DNA of 64,000 nucleotides from the NCBI GenBank assembly GCA_013297875.1, contig JAAFIW010000003.1, forward strand, positions 124,001 to 188,000, read 5' to 3'. Each line of letters begins with the position of its first letter. The stretch's first letter is position 1. Positions 18,500 to 27,898 of the stretch are shown here, in pieces. Under the pieces are notes generated by a model, which saw only the letters and a program-made list of their open reading frames with translations, made no database searches and was not told the origin of the DNA. Made by a program: the position numbers and the translations under genes. Source of the stretch: Comamonadaceae bacterium. Its GTDB lineage: Bacteria; Pseudomonadota; Gammaproteobacteria; Burkholderiales; Burkholderiaceae_C.

Positions 18500-19330
18500 T
18501 CACATCTTGAAGTGCTCACCCAGGTACACCCGGCGCACGTCGGCGTTTTCCACGATCTGCTCCGGTGTGCCCTGGGCCAGCACGTTGCCGTCGTTGATGA
18601 TGTAGGCGTGGTCGCAAATGCCCAGGGTTTCGCGCACGTTGTGGTCGGTGATCAGCACGCCAATGCCGCGCGATTTCAGGAAACCGATGATGCGTTGGAT
18701 CTCGATCACGGCAATCGGGTCGATGCCGGCAAAGGGTTCGTCCAGCAAAATGAAGCGCGGCTGCGTGGCCAGCGCGCGGGCAATCTCCACGCGTCGGCGT
18801 TCGCCGCCTGAGAGGGCCGGTGCGGGCGAATCGTGCAGGTGATCTACCCGCAGGTCGGCCAACAGGCCTTTGAGCCGTTCATCCATGTCTGATTTGCTCA
18901 GGGACTTGCCATCGGGGCCGCGTTGCAGCTCCAGCACGGCGCGCACGTTTTCTTCCACCGTGAGCTTGCGAAAAATGGAGGCTTCCTGGGGTAGGTAAGA
19001 CAAGCCCAGGCGCGAGCGGCGGTGAATGGGCAGGTGCTCCACGGGCTGGCCGTCAATGAAGATGCCGCCTGCATCGACCCGAACCAGCCCCACGATCATG
19101 TAGAAGGACGTGGTTTTGCCCGCGCCGTTGGGGCCCAGCAAGCCCACCACCTCGCCTTTTTTCACCACCAGCGACACGTCTTTGACCACCTTGCGGCTGC
19201 CATACGACTTTTGCAGCTGCCGCGCCTCCAGGCTGCTCTCGCTGTGGCCCTGCAACGGCATATCGGTCTGGGTGTCCGGTTGGCTGTTGGGTCGCGAATC
19301 CGGTGGGCTGCTGGTACCCGCCTCGCTCAC
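18500..19330 (-). CDS. lptB: LPS export ABC ATPase
   Basis: A 276-residue ABC ATPase with Walker A GPNGAGKTTSFYMIVGL, Q-loop YLPQEASIFRKLTVEENV, signature LSGGERRRVEIARAL and Walker B ILLDEPFAGIDPI. LptB powers LptFG extraction of lipopolysaccharide from the inner membrane. The GTG start overlaps the lptA stop (GTGA) and gives an N-terminal extension of about 30 polar residues; an internal ATG at 19261 would give a conventional length. Part of the lptA-lptB-rpoN transcription unit. Confidence 0.95.
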   Translation of the reverse strand: MSEAGTSSPPDSRPNSQPDTQTDMPLQGHSESSLEARQLQKSYGSRKVVKDVSLVVKKGEVVGLLGPNGAGKTTSFYMIVGLVRVDAGGIFIDGQPVEHLPIHRRSRLGLSYLPQEASIFRKLTVEENVRAVLELQRGPDGKSLSKSDMDERLKGLLADLRVDHLHDSPAPALSGGERRRVEIARALATQPRFILLDEPFAGIDPIAVIEIQRIIGFLKSRGIGVLITDHNVRETLGICDHAYIINDGNVLAQGTPEQIVENADVRRVYLGEHFKM

Positions 19331-19971
19331 TTCTTCTCCCCGCCCAGTGTGGTGCTGGGGCGCAATGTGGGGCTGACCGTGGGTGCCGGCGCAGACGCGG
19401 CGTTGCGCGGCGCCAGCACCGCCCGCACGCGCCCGCCCGGTGTGGTGGCACCCGTGGTGGCCGCGCCGGGCGTGGTGGGGCTGCCGTCGACCGCGAACAC
19501 ATCGGTCAGGTTGTCGTAGGTGATGAGGTTGCCGGTCATTTCGTCGGCCAGCGTGGCACCCCGAAAGCGCCGCAGCTGGGCGCGTTTGATGAATTTCACG
19601 CGGTCGGCCTTGCCGTCGTATTCAATCGTTTCGCCGTCGCCTTCAATGAATTCGTCCACGCCCTCGCGCTTTTGCCGGTAAAACGCCAGTTGCCCCGGTG
19701 CAGCGGTCACCAGGCCAAACTGAAAACCATCGGGGTCTTGGCGCACCTCCAGCCGCTCACCGCGAATCACGATGGTGCCCTTGGTCATCAGCACCCGGCC
19801 GGTGAACACGCTGACCTGGCGCAAATCGTCATACCGCAGCGCATCGGCCTCCACATTCATGGGGCGGTTGCGGTCGGCTTTTTCTGCAAGGGCGACACCG
19901 GAAAATGTCAAACCCGCCAGCCATAACGCGGAAACCGTGGAAACTGCGAAAAAAGTGGTAAGTATTTTCAT
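19327..19971 (-). CDS. lptA: LPS transport periplasmic protein
   Basis: About 214 residues: a signal peptide (ILTTFFAVSTVSALWLAGLTFSGVALA), then an OstA-like beta-jellyroll domain starting PMNVEADALRYDDLRQVSVFTGRVLMTKG. LptA oligomers bridge the periplasm between LptC and LptD. The C-terminus is a Pro/Thr/Ala-rich tail. The ATG at 19971 is chosen because the signal peptide then begins normally; another ATG lies at 19992. lptC, usually just upstream, is absent here: the dsbA terminator comes directly before lptA. Confidence 0.92.
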   Translation of the reverse strand: MKILTTFFAVSTVSALWLAGLTFSGVALAEKADRNRPMNVEADALRYDDLRQVSVFTGRVLMTKGTIVIRGERLEVRQDPDGFQFGLVTAAPGQLAFYRQKREGVDEFIEGDGETIEYDGKADRVKFIKRAQLRRFRGATLADEMTGNLITYDNLTDVFAVDGSPTTPGAATTGATTPGGRVRAVLAPRNAASAPAPTVSPTLRPSTTLGGEKK

Positions 19972-20027
19972 TGAGGCACGAAACTTGCTCAAGATTCTGT
20001 GCGGTCATTGTAGCCAGCCCGCCAAAC

Positions 20028-20053
20028 AAAAAAGCCCGCTGCGCGGGCTTTTT
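20028..20053 (-). terminator. Intrinsic terminator downstream of dsbA
   Basis: AAAAAAGCCCGC, loop TG, then GCGGGCTTTTT. The symmetrical A- and T-tracts allow termination in both directions. It separates dsbA from lptA. Confidence 0.8.
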
Positions 20054-20078
20054 AAGGGTCTTTTCAGGAAACGAAAAA

Positions 20079-20732
20079 TCAAGTGCGCTTGATCTGCGCG
20101 ATCAAAAAGTCGGCCACTGTTACTGCGCGGTCCATGCTGCCAGCCAGGCCGCCATCGGTGTAAAAGCGGCCCGCCACGCCCAAGGCGGGCACACCCTGTA
20201 CCTTGTACGCATCCTGCAACTGCGTGGCCCGGCGGGCTTTGGTGGAGATTGAAAACGAGTTGTACAGCTCGGTGAACTTCGGTTTACTCACGCCCTGTTT
20301 TTCAAGCCAGGCACCAATCGTTTCTTCCTTGTTGAGCTGCTGCTTTTCCACGTGAATGGCGTAGAACACCTTGGCATGCAATTCGGGCACTTTGCCCAGG
20401 GCTTCCAGCACATAAAACAGGCGCTGCTGCGGTACAAAACTGTCTTGAAACGCCACCGGCACGCGCTTGACGCTGACATGTGCTGGAATGGTTTTTACCC
20501 AGGCCTCCAGCTTGGGTTCAAAGGCGTTGCAGTGCGGGCAGCTGTACCAGAAAAACTCCACCACCTCAATTTTTCCAGCGGCCGACTCGACCGGCGCGGT
20601 TTTGTCCAGCGTCACGTAGTCGATGCCTTCAATGGGCGCTTTGGCCTGCGCCTGGGCGGTTTGCCAGGCACCGGCACCCGTAGCCGCGATGGCCAGACTG
20701 GCGGTGGCCGCAGAAAAATCGCGTCGTTTCAT
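20079..20732 (-). CDS. dsbA: Thiol:disulfide interchange protein DsbA
   Basis: A 217-residue periplasmic oxidase. The ATG at 20732 follows AAGGAGC and begins a signal peptide (MKRRDFSAATASLAIAATGAGAWQTAQAQA) that has a twin-Arg-like start without the full Tat consensus. The active site CPHC lies in VVEFFWYSCPHCNAFEP, and the cis-Pro region is VQGVPALGVAGRFY. It introduces disulfides into exported proteins. A SPOR protein and argS lie upstream, an order common in Comamonadaceae. Confidence 0.93.
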   Translation of the reverse strand: MKRRDFSAATASLAIAATGAGAWQTAQAQAKAPIEGIDYVTLDKTAPVESAAGKIEVVEFFWYSCPHCNAFEPKLEAWVKTIPAHVSVKRVPVAFQDSFVPQQRLFYVLEALGKVPELHAKVFYAIHVEKQQLNKEETIGAWLEKQGVSKPKFTELYNSFSISTKARRATQLQDAYKVQGVPALGVAGRFYTDGGLAGSMDRAVTVADFLIAQIKRT

Positions 20733-20817
20733 GAAAAAAGCTCCTTGTGCGTGCGTTGCAAAAACTGTGTGGTGATGACTGAAAACGAGACTGCGACCGG
20801 GTGCCGGGTGAAAAAGT

Positions 20818-21537
20818 TCAGCGCTGCACCCGAACCAGGGCCGCTTCTTGGCCACCGGCTTCCAGCTTTTCCTTTTGCTGGTCGGCCTCGTCTTTTTTCT
20901 CGTAAGGCCCCAGGCGCACCCGGTACACCGTGCGGCCCGACTGCTCGCGCTCGGTGATTTTGGCCTCCAGGCCTGTCAGTGACAGCTTGGCGCGCTGGGT
21001 TTCGGCGTCTTCCGGTGTGCGAAATGCGCCCACCTGCACAAAGTACAAAAACGGATCGGCCCCGGCGGAAATCGAGGCCTTGGCTTTGGCCAGATCACCC
21101 AACGGATCGGACGATGCAGGCTTGGGCGCAGGGGGCGGTGGTTTGATCTCTGGCGCAGAAGCGGCGGCCGTTGTTTTGGCCGCCACAGCGGCGGCTGAGG
21201 CAGCCGCAGCCTTGATCTCGGCGCGGGCTGCAGCCTTGGCCGCGCTGGCGGCGGCTTTGGCGGCATCGCCCGCTTCTACCGGGGGCGCTGGCGGTGGTGT
21301 GGCCACTTCGGGTGCCGACGCAGGCCGCGCCGGGTTTTTGCCAGCCAGCGGCGCGTTGGGGTTCCAGTCTTTGTTTTTGCGGGTCTCGGCCTCGTCTTGG
21401 CCTGCTGTGCGGCTCTGCCCCTTGTTGATAAAGGGCACCGGCACTTTGGTGACGTACACCGCCACGGCCAGCGCGGCCGCCAGGCCCACCAGCACGCCGA
21501 TCACGACGCCCAGAAATACGCCACCTTGCTGCTTCAT
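20818..21537 (-). CDS. SPOR-domain inner-membrane protein
   Basis: About 239 residues: a short cytoplasmic N-terminus, one transmembrane helix (VFLGVVIGVLVGLAAALAVAVYV), a long Ala/Pro/Lys-rich spacer, and a C-terminal SPOR domain (FLYFVQVGAFRTPEDAETQRAKL...YRVRLGPYEKKDEADQQKEKL). SPOR domains bind denuded septal peptidoglycan, so a FtsN-like or DedD-like role in division is likely. A GTG at 21561 is an alternative start. It lies between argS and dsbA on the same strand. Confidence 0.88.
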   Translation of the reverse strand: MKQQGGVFLGVVIGVLVGLAAALAVAVYVTKVPVPFINKGQSRTAGQDEAETRKNKDWNPNAPLAGKNPARPASAPEVATPPPAPPVEAGDAAKAAASAAKAAARAEIKAAAASAAAVAAKTTAAASAPEIKPPPPAPKPASSDPLGDLAKAKASISAGADPFLYFVQVGAFRTPEDAETQRAKLSLTGLEAKITEREQSGRTVYRVRLGPYEKKDEADQQKEKLEAGGQEAALVRVQR

Positions 21538-21572
21538 AAATTGAGTTGAGTGCTTGCTCACGTTGATGCTCT

Positions 21573-23273
21573 TCACATTGTCACGGGCGCGCTGACCCCT
21601 AAAACCGCCAAGCCATTGTGCAGCACCTGGGCTGTGGCGCAAACCAAGGCCAAACGGGCGTTTTTCACGCTTTCATCATCTACCAAAATGCGCTCTGCAT
21701 CGTAGTAGCTGTGGTAACAGGCGGCCAGCTCACGCAAGTAAAAGGTCACGTCGTGCGGCGCAAAGTCTTGTGCGGCACTGCTGAGCATTTCGGGGTACTT
21801 GGCCAGTTGCAGCATCAGCGCCAGGGCTTGCGGGCTTTGCAGGTGCGACAGGTCAATGGTTTTAAGCGTTGCAACATCGCCTGCCCAACTGCGCAGCACC
21901 GAGCAGATGCGGGCATGGGCGTATTGCACGTAGTACACCGGGTTGTCGTTGTTTTGGGCGCGCGCCAGATCCACGTCAAACAGGTATTCGGTGTCTGCCT
22001 TGCGGCTGAGCAAAAAGAAGCGCACCGCGTCTTTGCTGGTCCATTCGATCAGGTCGCGCAGGGTCACGTAGCTGCCCGCGCGCTTGGAAATTTTGACCTC
22101 TTCACCGCCGCGCATCACCCGCACCATGGTGTGCAGCACGTAGTCGGGGTAGCCGGAGGGAATGCCCACATCTGCGGCTTGAAGGCCCGCACGCACGCGG
22201 GCAATCGTGCCGTGGTGGTCCATGCCTTGAATGTTCACCACCTTGGCAAAGCCGCGCTCCCATTTGCTGATGTGGTAGGCCACATCGGGCACAAAGTAGG
22301 TGTAACTGCCATCGCTTTTCTTCATCACACGGTCTTTGTCGTCGCCGTAATCGGTCGACTGCAGCCACAGCGCGCCGTCTCGTTCGTAGGTCTTGCCAGC
22401 GCTGACCAATTTGTCCACCGCCGCCTGAACCCGCCCGCTGGTGTACAGGCTGGACTCTAAGTAGTAGTGGTCAAACTTCACCGCAAAGGCCTGCAAGTCC
22501 AGGTCTTGCTCGTGGCGCAGGTAGGCCACGGCAAACTGGCGAATGCTGTCGGTGTCTTGCACATCGCCGCTGGCGGTGAAGCTGCGGTCATCGGCCTGCA
22601 CGGTTTTTTTGGCCAGAAAGTCAGCGGCGATGTCGGCGATGTAATCACCGTTGTAAAACGCCTTGCTCTCGGGGTTGTCGGGGTCGGTGGGCCAGCAATC
22701 GTCGCCCGGCTTGAAGCCTTGCGCGCGCAACTGGGTGGACTTGGCCAGCGTGTCGATCTGCACACCTGCGTCGTTGTAATAAAACTCGCGCCACACCTGC
22801 CAGCCCTGCGTCGCGTAGAGGTTGCAAATCGCATCGCCCAACGCCGCTTGCCGCCCGTGGCCCACATGCAGCGGGCCGGTGGGGTTGGCCGACACAAACT
22901 CAACCATGATGCGTTGGTTGCGCGCAGGCTGGTTGCCAAAGCCCGCACCGGCGGTCAGCACCTCGGTCACCACGTTTTGCTTGGCCGCGGCTTTGAGCTT
23001 GATGTTGATGAAACCCGGCCCGGCGATCCCCATCGTGTCCACCCAGCGCTGATACGGCGCGCTGGCCATCAGCGCAGCAATCAGGTTTTCGGCCACCTGG
23101 CGTGGGTTGAGTTTGAGCGGCTTGGCCAGTTGCATGGCGGCGGTGCTGGCCAAATCGCCTAAAGTGGCCAGCTTGGGCGACTCAAACGCGGCTTTGGCAC
23201 CGGCACCGGGGGAGATTTTTTCCAGCTCAAGCGCCAGTTGCGCGAGCAGTTCTTGTTTGACGAGCAGCATCAA
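21573..23273 (-). CDS. argS: Arginyl-tRNA synthetase
   Basis: A 566-residue class I synthetase. The N-terminal additional domain ends before [25 protein letters not shown], which holds the HIGH-equivalent [21 protein letters not shown] takes the place of the KMSKS loop, and the C-terminal DALR anticodon-binding domain ends the protein. It charges tRNA-Arg in the cytoplasm. Length and motifs are complete. It lies at the head of the argS-SPOR-dsbA run. Confidence 0.97.
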   Translation of the reverse strand: MMLLVKQELLAQLALELEKISPGAGAKAAFESPKLATLGDLASTAAMQLAKPLKLNPRQVAENLIAALMASAPYQRWVDTMGIAGPGFINIKLKAAAKQNVVTEVLTAGAGFGNQPARNQRIMVEFVSANPTGPLHVGHGRQAALGDAICNLYATQGWQVWREFYYNDAGVQIDTLAKSTQLRAQGFKPGDDCWPTDPDNPESKAFYNGDYIADIAADFLAKKTVQADDRSFTASGDVQDTDSIRQFAVAYLRHEQDLDLQAFAVKFDHYYLESSLYTSGRVQAAVDKLVSAGKTYERDGALWLQSTDYGDDKDRVMKKSDGSYTYFVPDVAYHISKWERGFAKVVNIQGMDHHGTIARVRAGLQAADVGIPSGYPDYVLHTMVRVMRGGEEVKISKRAGSYVTLRDLIEWTSKDAVRFFLLSRKADTEYLFDVDLARAQNNDNPVYYVQYAHARICSVLRSWAGDVATLKTIDLSHLQSPQALALMLQLAKYPEMLSSAAQDFAPHDVTFYLRELAACYHSYYDAERILVDDESVKNARLALVCATAQVLHNGLAVLGVSAPVTM

Positions 23274-23377
23274 ACGATTTTACGGGCGCGCCCTTGTTGC
23301 AGCCTGAAATGTGTGCTTGAATCTTTTTGCTTACCTTTTTGGGCAGCAAAAATCCACCCCTACTCCTGGAGACTCAC

Positions 23378-23683
23378 ATGAAAACACTGCTTTCCATCAT
23401 GGCCCTGGGCTTTGCCCTCGCCGGTTCCGCCCACGCCGCCAGCCATGCAGGCGCGGCGCCCATGGCCGATGCAAAAACCCCTCAGCAAACCAAAATGGGT
23501 GCCTGCAACAAAGAGGCTGAAGGCAAAACCGGCGACGAACGCAAGAAGTTTATGAGCACCTGCCTGAGCGCCAAAAAAGCAACCCAGCAAGACAAAATGA
23601 AATCGTGCAACGCCACCGCCAAGGCCGACGGCAAAAAAGGCGAAGACCGCAAGGCTTTCATGAAAGAGTGCCTGAGCAAGTAA
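23378..23683 (+). CDS. PsiF-repeat exported protein
   Basis: A 101-residue protein with signal peptide MKTLLSIMALGFALAGSAHA followed by two PsiF-type repeats, each with a pair of cysteines: MGACNKEAEGKTGDERKKFMSTCLSAKK and MKSCNATAKADGKKGEDRKAFMKECLSK are the cores. E. coli PsiF is phosphate-starvation inducible; its function is unknown. Each repeat can form an intramolecular disulfide, in keeping with periplasmic location. The ATG at 23378 is chosen for the signal peptide. Confidence 0.9.
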   Translation: MKTLLSIMALGFALAGSAHAASHAGAAPMADAKTPQQTKMGACNKEAEGKTGDERKKFMSTCLSAKKATQQDKMKSCNATAKADGKKGEDRKAFMKECLSK

Positions 23684-23701
23684 GCGGTATTGCGGCTGGG
23701 T

Positions 23702-24625
23702 TCAAGCCTGCCAATACCCCGCCCGCCCATACTGCAGCTTCAAGTGTTCCAGCCACAGCTTGACGCGTAGCGGCAGGTGTTTGCGCTGCACAAACACTGC
23801 GTAAATGCCGTTGGGCGGCGCGGCAAATGCCTCCAGCACCGCCACCAATTGCCCGCTGGCCACCTCGCGCTGCACCTCCCAGGTGCTGCGCCAGGCAATG
23901 CCCAGCCCGGCCAAGCACCAGTCGTGCAGCACCTGGCCGTCCGAGCAATCCAGCGGGCCGCTGGGGCGCAAGTGAATCAGGCTGTGCCCCTGGCCGTCGG
24001 CAGCGGGCAGGCGAAAGGCCCAGCCACGGGTTTGCGAGGCGTCGCTGGACAGGCTCAGGCAGTCAAAACGGCTCAGCTCGCTGGGGTGCTGCGGCGTGCC
24101 GTGGCGCGCCAGGTAAGCGGGCGTGGCCACGCACAGGCGGCGGTTGTCGGCCAGGCGCACGCTGACCAGCGACGAATCGGGCATGTCGCCCACCCGCACC
24201 GCGCAATCAAAACCCTCAGCCGCCAGGTCAATCACGCGGTCGCTCAAATTCAACGACACCGTCACGTCTGGGTGCAGGGCGCGAAAGCCGGGCACCAGCG
24301 GTGCCACGTGGCGGCGGCCAAACCCGGCGGGCGCGGTGATCCGCAAATGCCCGCTGGCCTGAATGCTGCCCGCGCTCACGCGGTCTTGCGCGCTGGCCAA
24401 CTCGGCCAGCAGGCGCTGGCAGTCTTCTAAAAACGCGCTGCCCTCGTGCGTGAGGCTGATGCGCCGCGTGGTGCGCACCAACAGCTTCACGCCCAGGCTG
24501 TGCTCCAACGCATCCAGTCGCCGCCCGATCACCGCGGCGGCCACGCCCTCGGCGCGGGCGGCGGCCGTTAAGCTGCCACGTGTGGCCACGGAAACAAACG
24601 ACTCCAGCGCCTTGAATTTGTCCAT
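23702..24625 (-). CDS. LysR-family transcriptional regulator
   Basis: A 307-residue LTTR. The N-terminal winged helix-turn-helix is MDKFKALESFVSVATRGSLTAAARAEGVAAAVIGRRLDALEHSLGVKLL, and an effector-binding domain follows from about residue 90 (GHLRITAPAGFGRRHVAPLVPGF). It belongs to the CrgA/DsdC-like subgroup that often regulates a divergent gene, here the MFS transporter at 24752. A dispersed-element copy lies in the shared upstream region. The effector is unknown. Confidence 0.9.
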   Translation of the reverse strand: MDKFKALESFVSVATRGSLTAAARAEGVAAAVIGRRLDALEHSLGVKLLVRTTRRISLTHEGSAFLEDCQRLLAELASAQDRVSAGSIQASGHLRITAPAGFGRRHVAPLVPGFRALHPDVTVSLNLSDRVIDLAAEGFDCAVRVGDMPDSSLVSVRLADNRRLCVATPAYLARHGTPQHPSELSRFDCLSLSSDASQTRGWAFRLPAADGQGHSLIHLRPSGPLDCSDGQVLHDWCLAGLGIAWRSTWEVQREVASGQLVAVLEAFAAPPNGIYAVFVQRKHLPLRVKLWLEHLKLQYGRAGYWQA

Positions 24626-24656
24626 TGCTACCTATTTTTATGCAAAAACGCTTGAC

Positions 24657-24699
24657 AGCCCATATAAATATTGCTCAAGCAGCTATGTTTTTTATAGCT
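24657..24699 (-). repeat. Dispersed element, copy 5
   Basis: Reverse orientation: AGCTATAAAAAACATAGCTG then CTTGAGCAATATTTATATGGGCT. It lies in the divergent lysR-MFS promoter region. Confidence 0.8.
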
Positions 24700-24751
24700 A
24701 ATCATAGCTGCACACGGCCCACATCTTGCCCCCGGAAAGGCCCGCATCCGC

Positions 24752-25909
24752 ATGCGCACTGACCCCACCGACATGCGCAGCGTCTGGGTGCTGGCGGCAG
24801 CCACCACCCTGGTCGTCACCTCGTTTGCCATGTTCAGCCCCTTGCTGGCCGTGCAGCTTCAGCAGCGCGGCTACAGCACCACGGCCATTGGCGCATTCGC
24901 CATGATTCCGTTTGCCTGCGTGGGCCTGCTGATTCCGCTGATGCCGCGCGCCTTCCGGCGCTTTGGCCTGGGGCGCTGCTATGTGGCGGGGCTGGTGCTG
25001 GAGTCGGCATGTACCCTGGGCTATGCGCTGACCGACAGTTTTGCTGTGTGGTGTGCCAGCGCCGTGCTGGGCGGTATTGGCGCGGCTGCGGTGTGGAACG
25101 GCACCGAAGCCCTGCTGGCCCAGCGTGCACCGCCCGCGCAGCGTGGGCGTGTGATGGGCCTGTATCAAACCGCTTTGGGCGGCGCGCTGGCGCTGGGGCC
25201 TTTTCTGCCGGTGGCCCTGAAATGGCCTGCGGCCACCACCTTGTGGCTGGCGGCGGCGGTGCAGTTTGCCGCGCTGGCACTGGCGCTGGCCACCGGCGTG
25301 GCGCGGCGGCAGCCCGAGCCTGATTCGCGGGCAACGGGCATCAAACACCTGGGCACCTGGTCCGCCATGCGCCAAGTGCCGGCGCTGGCAGGCATTGCCT
25401 TTGTGGGCGGTGTGTTTGAGGCCGGTCTGGGCAGCATCAGCGCAGCCCACGGCGCGAGCACGGGTTTGTCGATGGCGCAGGCGGCCAGCATCGTCGGCGC
25501 GTTGGGCCTGGGCAGCTTTTTGCTGCAGTTTCCCGCCGGCCTGGCGGCAGACCGCTTTTCGCCCCGCTGGGTGTTTGGCGTGGCCGGTGCGTTGCTGCTG
25601 GTCTCGGTGGCCGCTTTTGCCGCCACCACCGGCCAGCAGCACCTGTGGCTGCTATGGGCCAGCGCCTGGGTGTGGGGCGGCGTGGGCGGGGCGCTGTACA
25701 CATTGACCATGATTGCCGTGGCCCACCACTTCAAGGGCGACGCCGTGGCCGCCGGCACCGCCGCGATGATCACCGGCTACACCGCTGGCGGTGCGCTGGG
25801 GCCCGTGGTCAGCGGTGCGGCTTTGCAGTTTGCCGGGGTGCTGGGGCTGGCGGCGTGGTTAGGGGTGTTGGCGCTGGGGGTTTTGGCGTTGGCGCGGCAT
25901 AGCGATTGA
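24752..25909 (+). CDS. MFS transporter
   Basis: A 385-residue protein with 12 hydrophobic segments, starting MRTDPTDMRSVWVLAAATTLVVTSFAMFSPLLAVQLQQRGYS. It resembles the YcaD-like group of the major facilitator superfamily: PRAFRRFGLGRCYVAGLVLESACTLGYAL, then APPAQRGRVMGLYQTALGGALALGPFLP. Divergent from the LysR regulator, which is its probable controller. An ATG at 24773 is an alternative start. Substrate unknown. Confidence 0.88.
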   Translation: MRTDPTDMRSVWVLAAATTLVVTSFAMFSPLLAVQLQQRGYSTTAIGAFAMIPFACVGLLIPLMPRAFRRFGLGRCYVAGLVLESACTLGYALTDSFAVWCASAVLGGIGAAAVWNGTEALLAQRAPPAQRGRVMGLYQTALGGALALGPFLPVALKWPAATTLWLAAAVQFAALALALATGVARRQPEPDSRATGIKHLGTWSAMRQVPALAGIAFVGGVFEAGLGSISAAHGASTGLSMAQAASIVGALGLGSFLLQFPAGLAADRFSPRWVFGVAGALLLVSVAAFAATTGQQHLWLLWASAWVWGGVGGALYTLTMIAVAHHFKGDAVAAGTAAMITGYTAGGALGPVVSGAALQFAGVLGLAAWLGVLALGVLALARHSD

Positions 25910-26027
25910 CGTAGCTTTCCGGCAACGCTCAGTCAATTTGATTTGCATTTGCTGCAAGTTGTTGCTTTTTAAACTGATTTACAACACACTTTCGTGCACT
26001 TTTACAACCCGGTTTCAAGGAGCATCA

Positions 26028-27788
26028 ATGAAACGCAAACCAATCGTTATCGGTGTAGGCCTGCTTTTAGGCGGCATCGGTCTGGCAAATTTCTCGCAAG
26101 CCAACGTGCTGTTTGACAACGGAGCGTCCACCATTTCGCCAACGGTGAACATTGGTGCTGCTCGAAACCAAGTCATCTCTACCGATGGCATCGGGCATAT
26201 CCTGATCGTGCCTTATTACAACGTGCAGGCGGGCAACGCCACGCTGATCAACCTGGTCAACACCGACACGGTCAATGGCAAGGCCGTCAAGGTGCGCTTT
26301 CGCGGCGCCTCCAACTCCGACGACGTGTATGACTTTCAGGTCTACCTGTCTCCCGGCGACGTCTGGTCGGCCAATATCAGCCGCGGTGCCGATGGCCGTG
26401 CGGCGCTCACGACCAACGACCGTTCCTGCACCATTCCGCAATCCGTCAGCGGCTCGTTCGTCACCGCCCGCTTGAATCCGCGCTTGACCGGCGATGCATT
26501 GGCTGCTGAAACCCGCGAAGGCTATGTTGAGATTTTCAATATGGCTGATGTGCCGCCGTTTGGCGTCAACCTGGCTGGCGCAGGTCCGGCGGCTGTGGGT
26601 GGCCAGGGCACGGGGCCCGGTGCAGCGCCGTTTGGTGCGGCGCTTGCCACAGCCAATCCATTGTTCACCGCCACCAAGCACGTCGGTGGTGTGGCACCCT
26701 GTTTTAGCACCACCGCTGGTGCAGCAGCTTTGAATGCTTTGCAAAACGACCCGGCAGACCTGGGTGCGGCCTATGCGCTGGGCTTGCGGGCACCCAGCAC
26801 CGGCTTGTATGCCAACTGGACCATCATCAACGTGCCCAAGTCGGGCGCATCCAGCGGCGAGGCAATTGCACAATTAATCATCGATTCGGCTTTGCCTAGC
26901 CAGCCCAGTGCGCGCGGCAACCTGGTGTTTTTCCCGCAAACCGGCGCAGCCGCCACCACGCCAGACTTTTTCACGGCAGACCCGATTTTGCGCACCTCCA
27001 CGGTGGGCGTAGGTGGAGTGCAAGACGGCACCGGCGCGCCTTACGCAGGCGGCACCGTGCCCATCTTGGTGGCCAGCAACTTTGATTTGCCCGATCTGTC
27101 GACGCCTTACTATGGCTTCCAAGTCAATGATGCGCAACGCCCCCGCTTCCAGGCCGAAGCGGTGACACGGCGGCTGGCAACCTTGAACGTCATCAACGAA
27201 TACATCACCGACGCCAGCATTGGAGCCTTCACCGACTGGGTGTTTTCTTTGCCCACCCGCCGCTACAGCGTGGCACTGGATTACCGCCCTGCAGCGCCTG
27301 CCGCATTTGTTCGTGCGTTCACCCGCTTAGGCACCCGCGACTATTTCAATGCCAGCAACACCTCGGTGGTGAACAACCAGATTTGTGTGAACACGGGCGG
27401 CTTGACTTTCTATGACCGCGAAGAAACCACCCTGGTGGGCAACAACTTCGTGATCTCGCCCAACCCACCAGCAGCGGGCTTTCGCCTGTGCGGCGAGGTC
27501 AACGTGTTGACCTTCAATGCGCCGGGTGGCCAGTCGGTGATGGGTGCTGAGATTGCCCGCACCGACTTTGGCACCGGCACCATCCGCGACGGCTGGGCCA
27601 ATGTGAGCACACCAGGCTTGAGTGGTGGCTTAAATAACTTCCCTGCAGAATTCGGCAGCCTGTTGGTGGCACCCAATGGCAACGGCCTGCCCATCGTCGG
27701 CAAAGCCTTCACCCGCGCAGGCAACGGCACGGTGTCGGCCAACTTCGGCGCGTCGTGGGAACACCGCTATACCCGGCCATTGCCTTGA
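26028..27788 (+). CDS. Large exported protein of unrecognised family, paralogue A
   Basis: A 586-residue protein with a signal peptide (KPIVIGVGLLLGGIGLANFSQA, cleavage near QA-NVLFDNG). The mature protein is Gly/Ala/Asn/Thr-rich and beta-prone. Landmarks are GIGHILIVPYYNVQAGNATLINLVN, VRFRGASNSDDVYDFQVYLSPGD, NDRSCTIPQ, APCFST and a C-terminus NFGASWEHRYTRPLP. Four cysteines recur in the next gene. No sortase, autotransporter or TonB features are visible. The ATG at 26028 follows AAGGAGC. Its size and composition fit a surface-layer or secreted structural protein, but that is inference; I do not know the family. Confidence 0.7.
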   Translation: MKRKPIVIGVGLLLGGIGLANFSQANVLFDNGASTISPTVNIGAARNQVISTDGIGHILIVPYYNVQAGNATLINLVNTDTVNGKAVKVRFRGASNSDDVYDFQVYLSPGDVWSANISRGADGRAALTTNDRSCTIPQSVSGSFVTARLNPRLTGDALAAETREGYVEIFNMADVPPFGVNLAGAGPAAVGGQGTGPGAAPFGAALATANPLFTATKHVGGVAPCFSTTAGAAALNALQNDPADLGAAYALGLRAPSTGLYANWTIINVPKSGASSGEAIAQLIIDSALPSQPSARGNLVFFPQTGAAATTPDFFTADPILRTSTVGVGGVQDGTGAPYAGGTVPILVASNFDLPDLSTPYYGFQVNDAQRPRFQAEAVTRRLATLNVINEYITDASIGAFTDWVFSLPTRRYSVALDYRPAAPAAFVRAFTRLGTRDYFNASNTSVVNNQICVNTGGLTFYDREETTLVGNNFVISPNPPAAGFRLCGEVNVLTFNAPGGQSVMGAEIARTDFGTGTIRDGWANVSTPGLSGGLNNFPAEFGSLLVAPNGNGLPIVGKAFTRAGNGTVSANFGASWEHRYTRPLP

Positions 27789-27828
27789 TGATTGGTTCTA
27801 TGTAAGTTGGTTGGTGAATAAAGCTTGA

Positions 27829-27859
27829 TAAGGCGGGGAGCAATCCCCGCCTTTTTTTA
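27829..27859 (+). terminator. Intrinsic terminator between the paralogues
   Basis: AAGGCGGGG, loop AGCAAT, then CCCCGCCTTTTTTTA: a strong stem and U-tract 42 bp after the first paralogue's stop. The second paralogue therefore probably has its own promoter or depends on read-through. Confidence 0.9.
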
Positions 27860-27898
27860 TGTGTGAAGATAGGGCTGGTTCATTCACAGGGAGTGACG

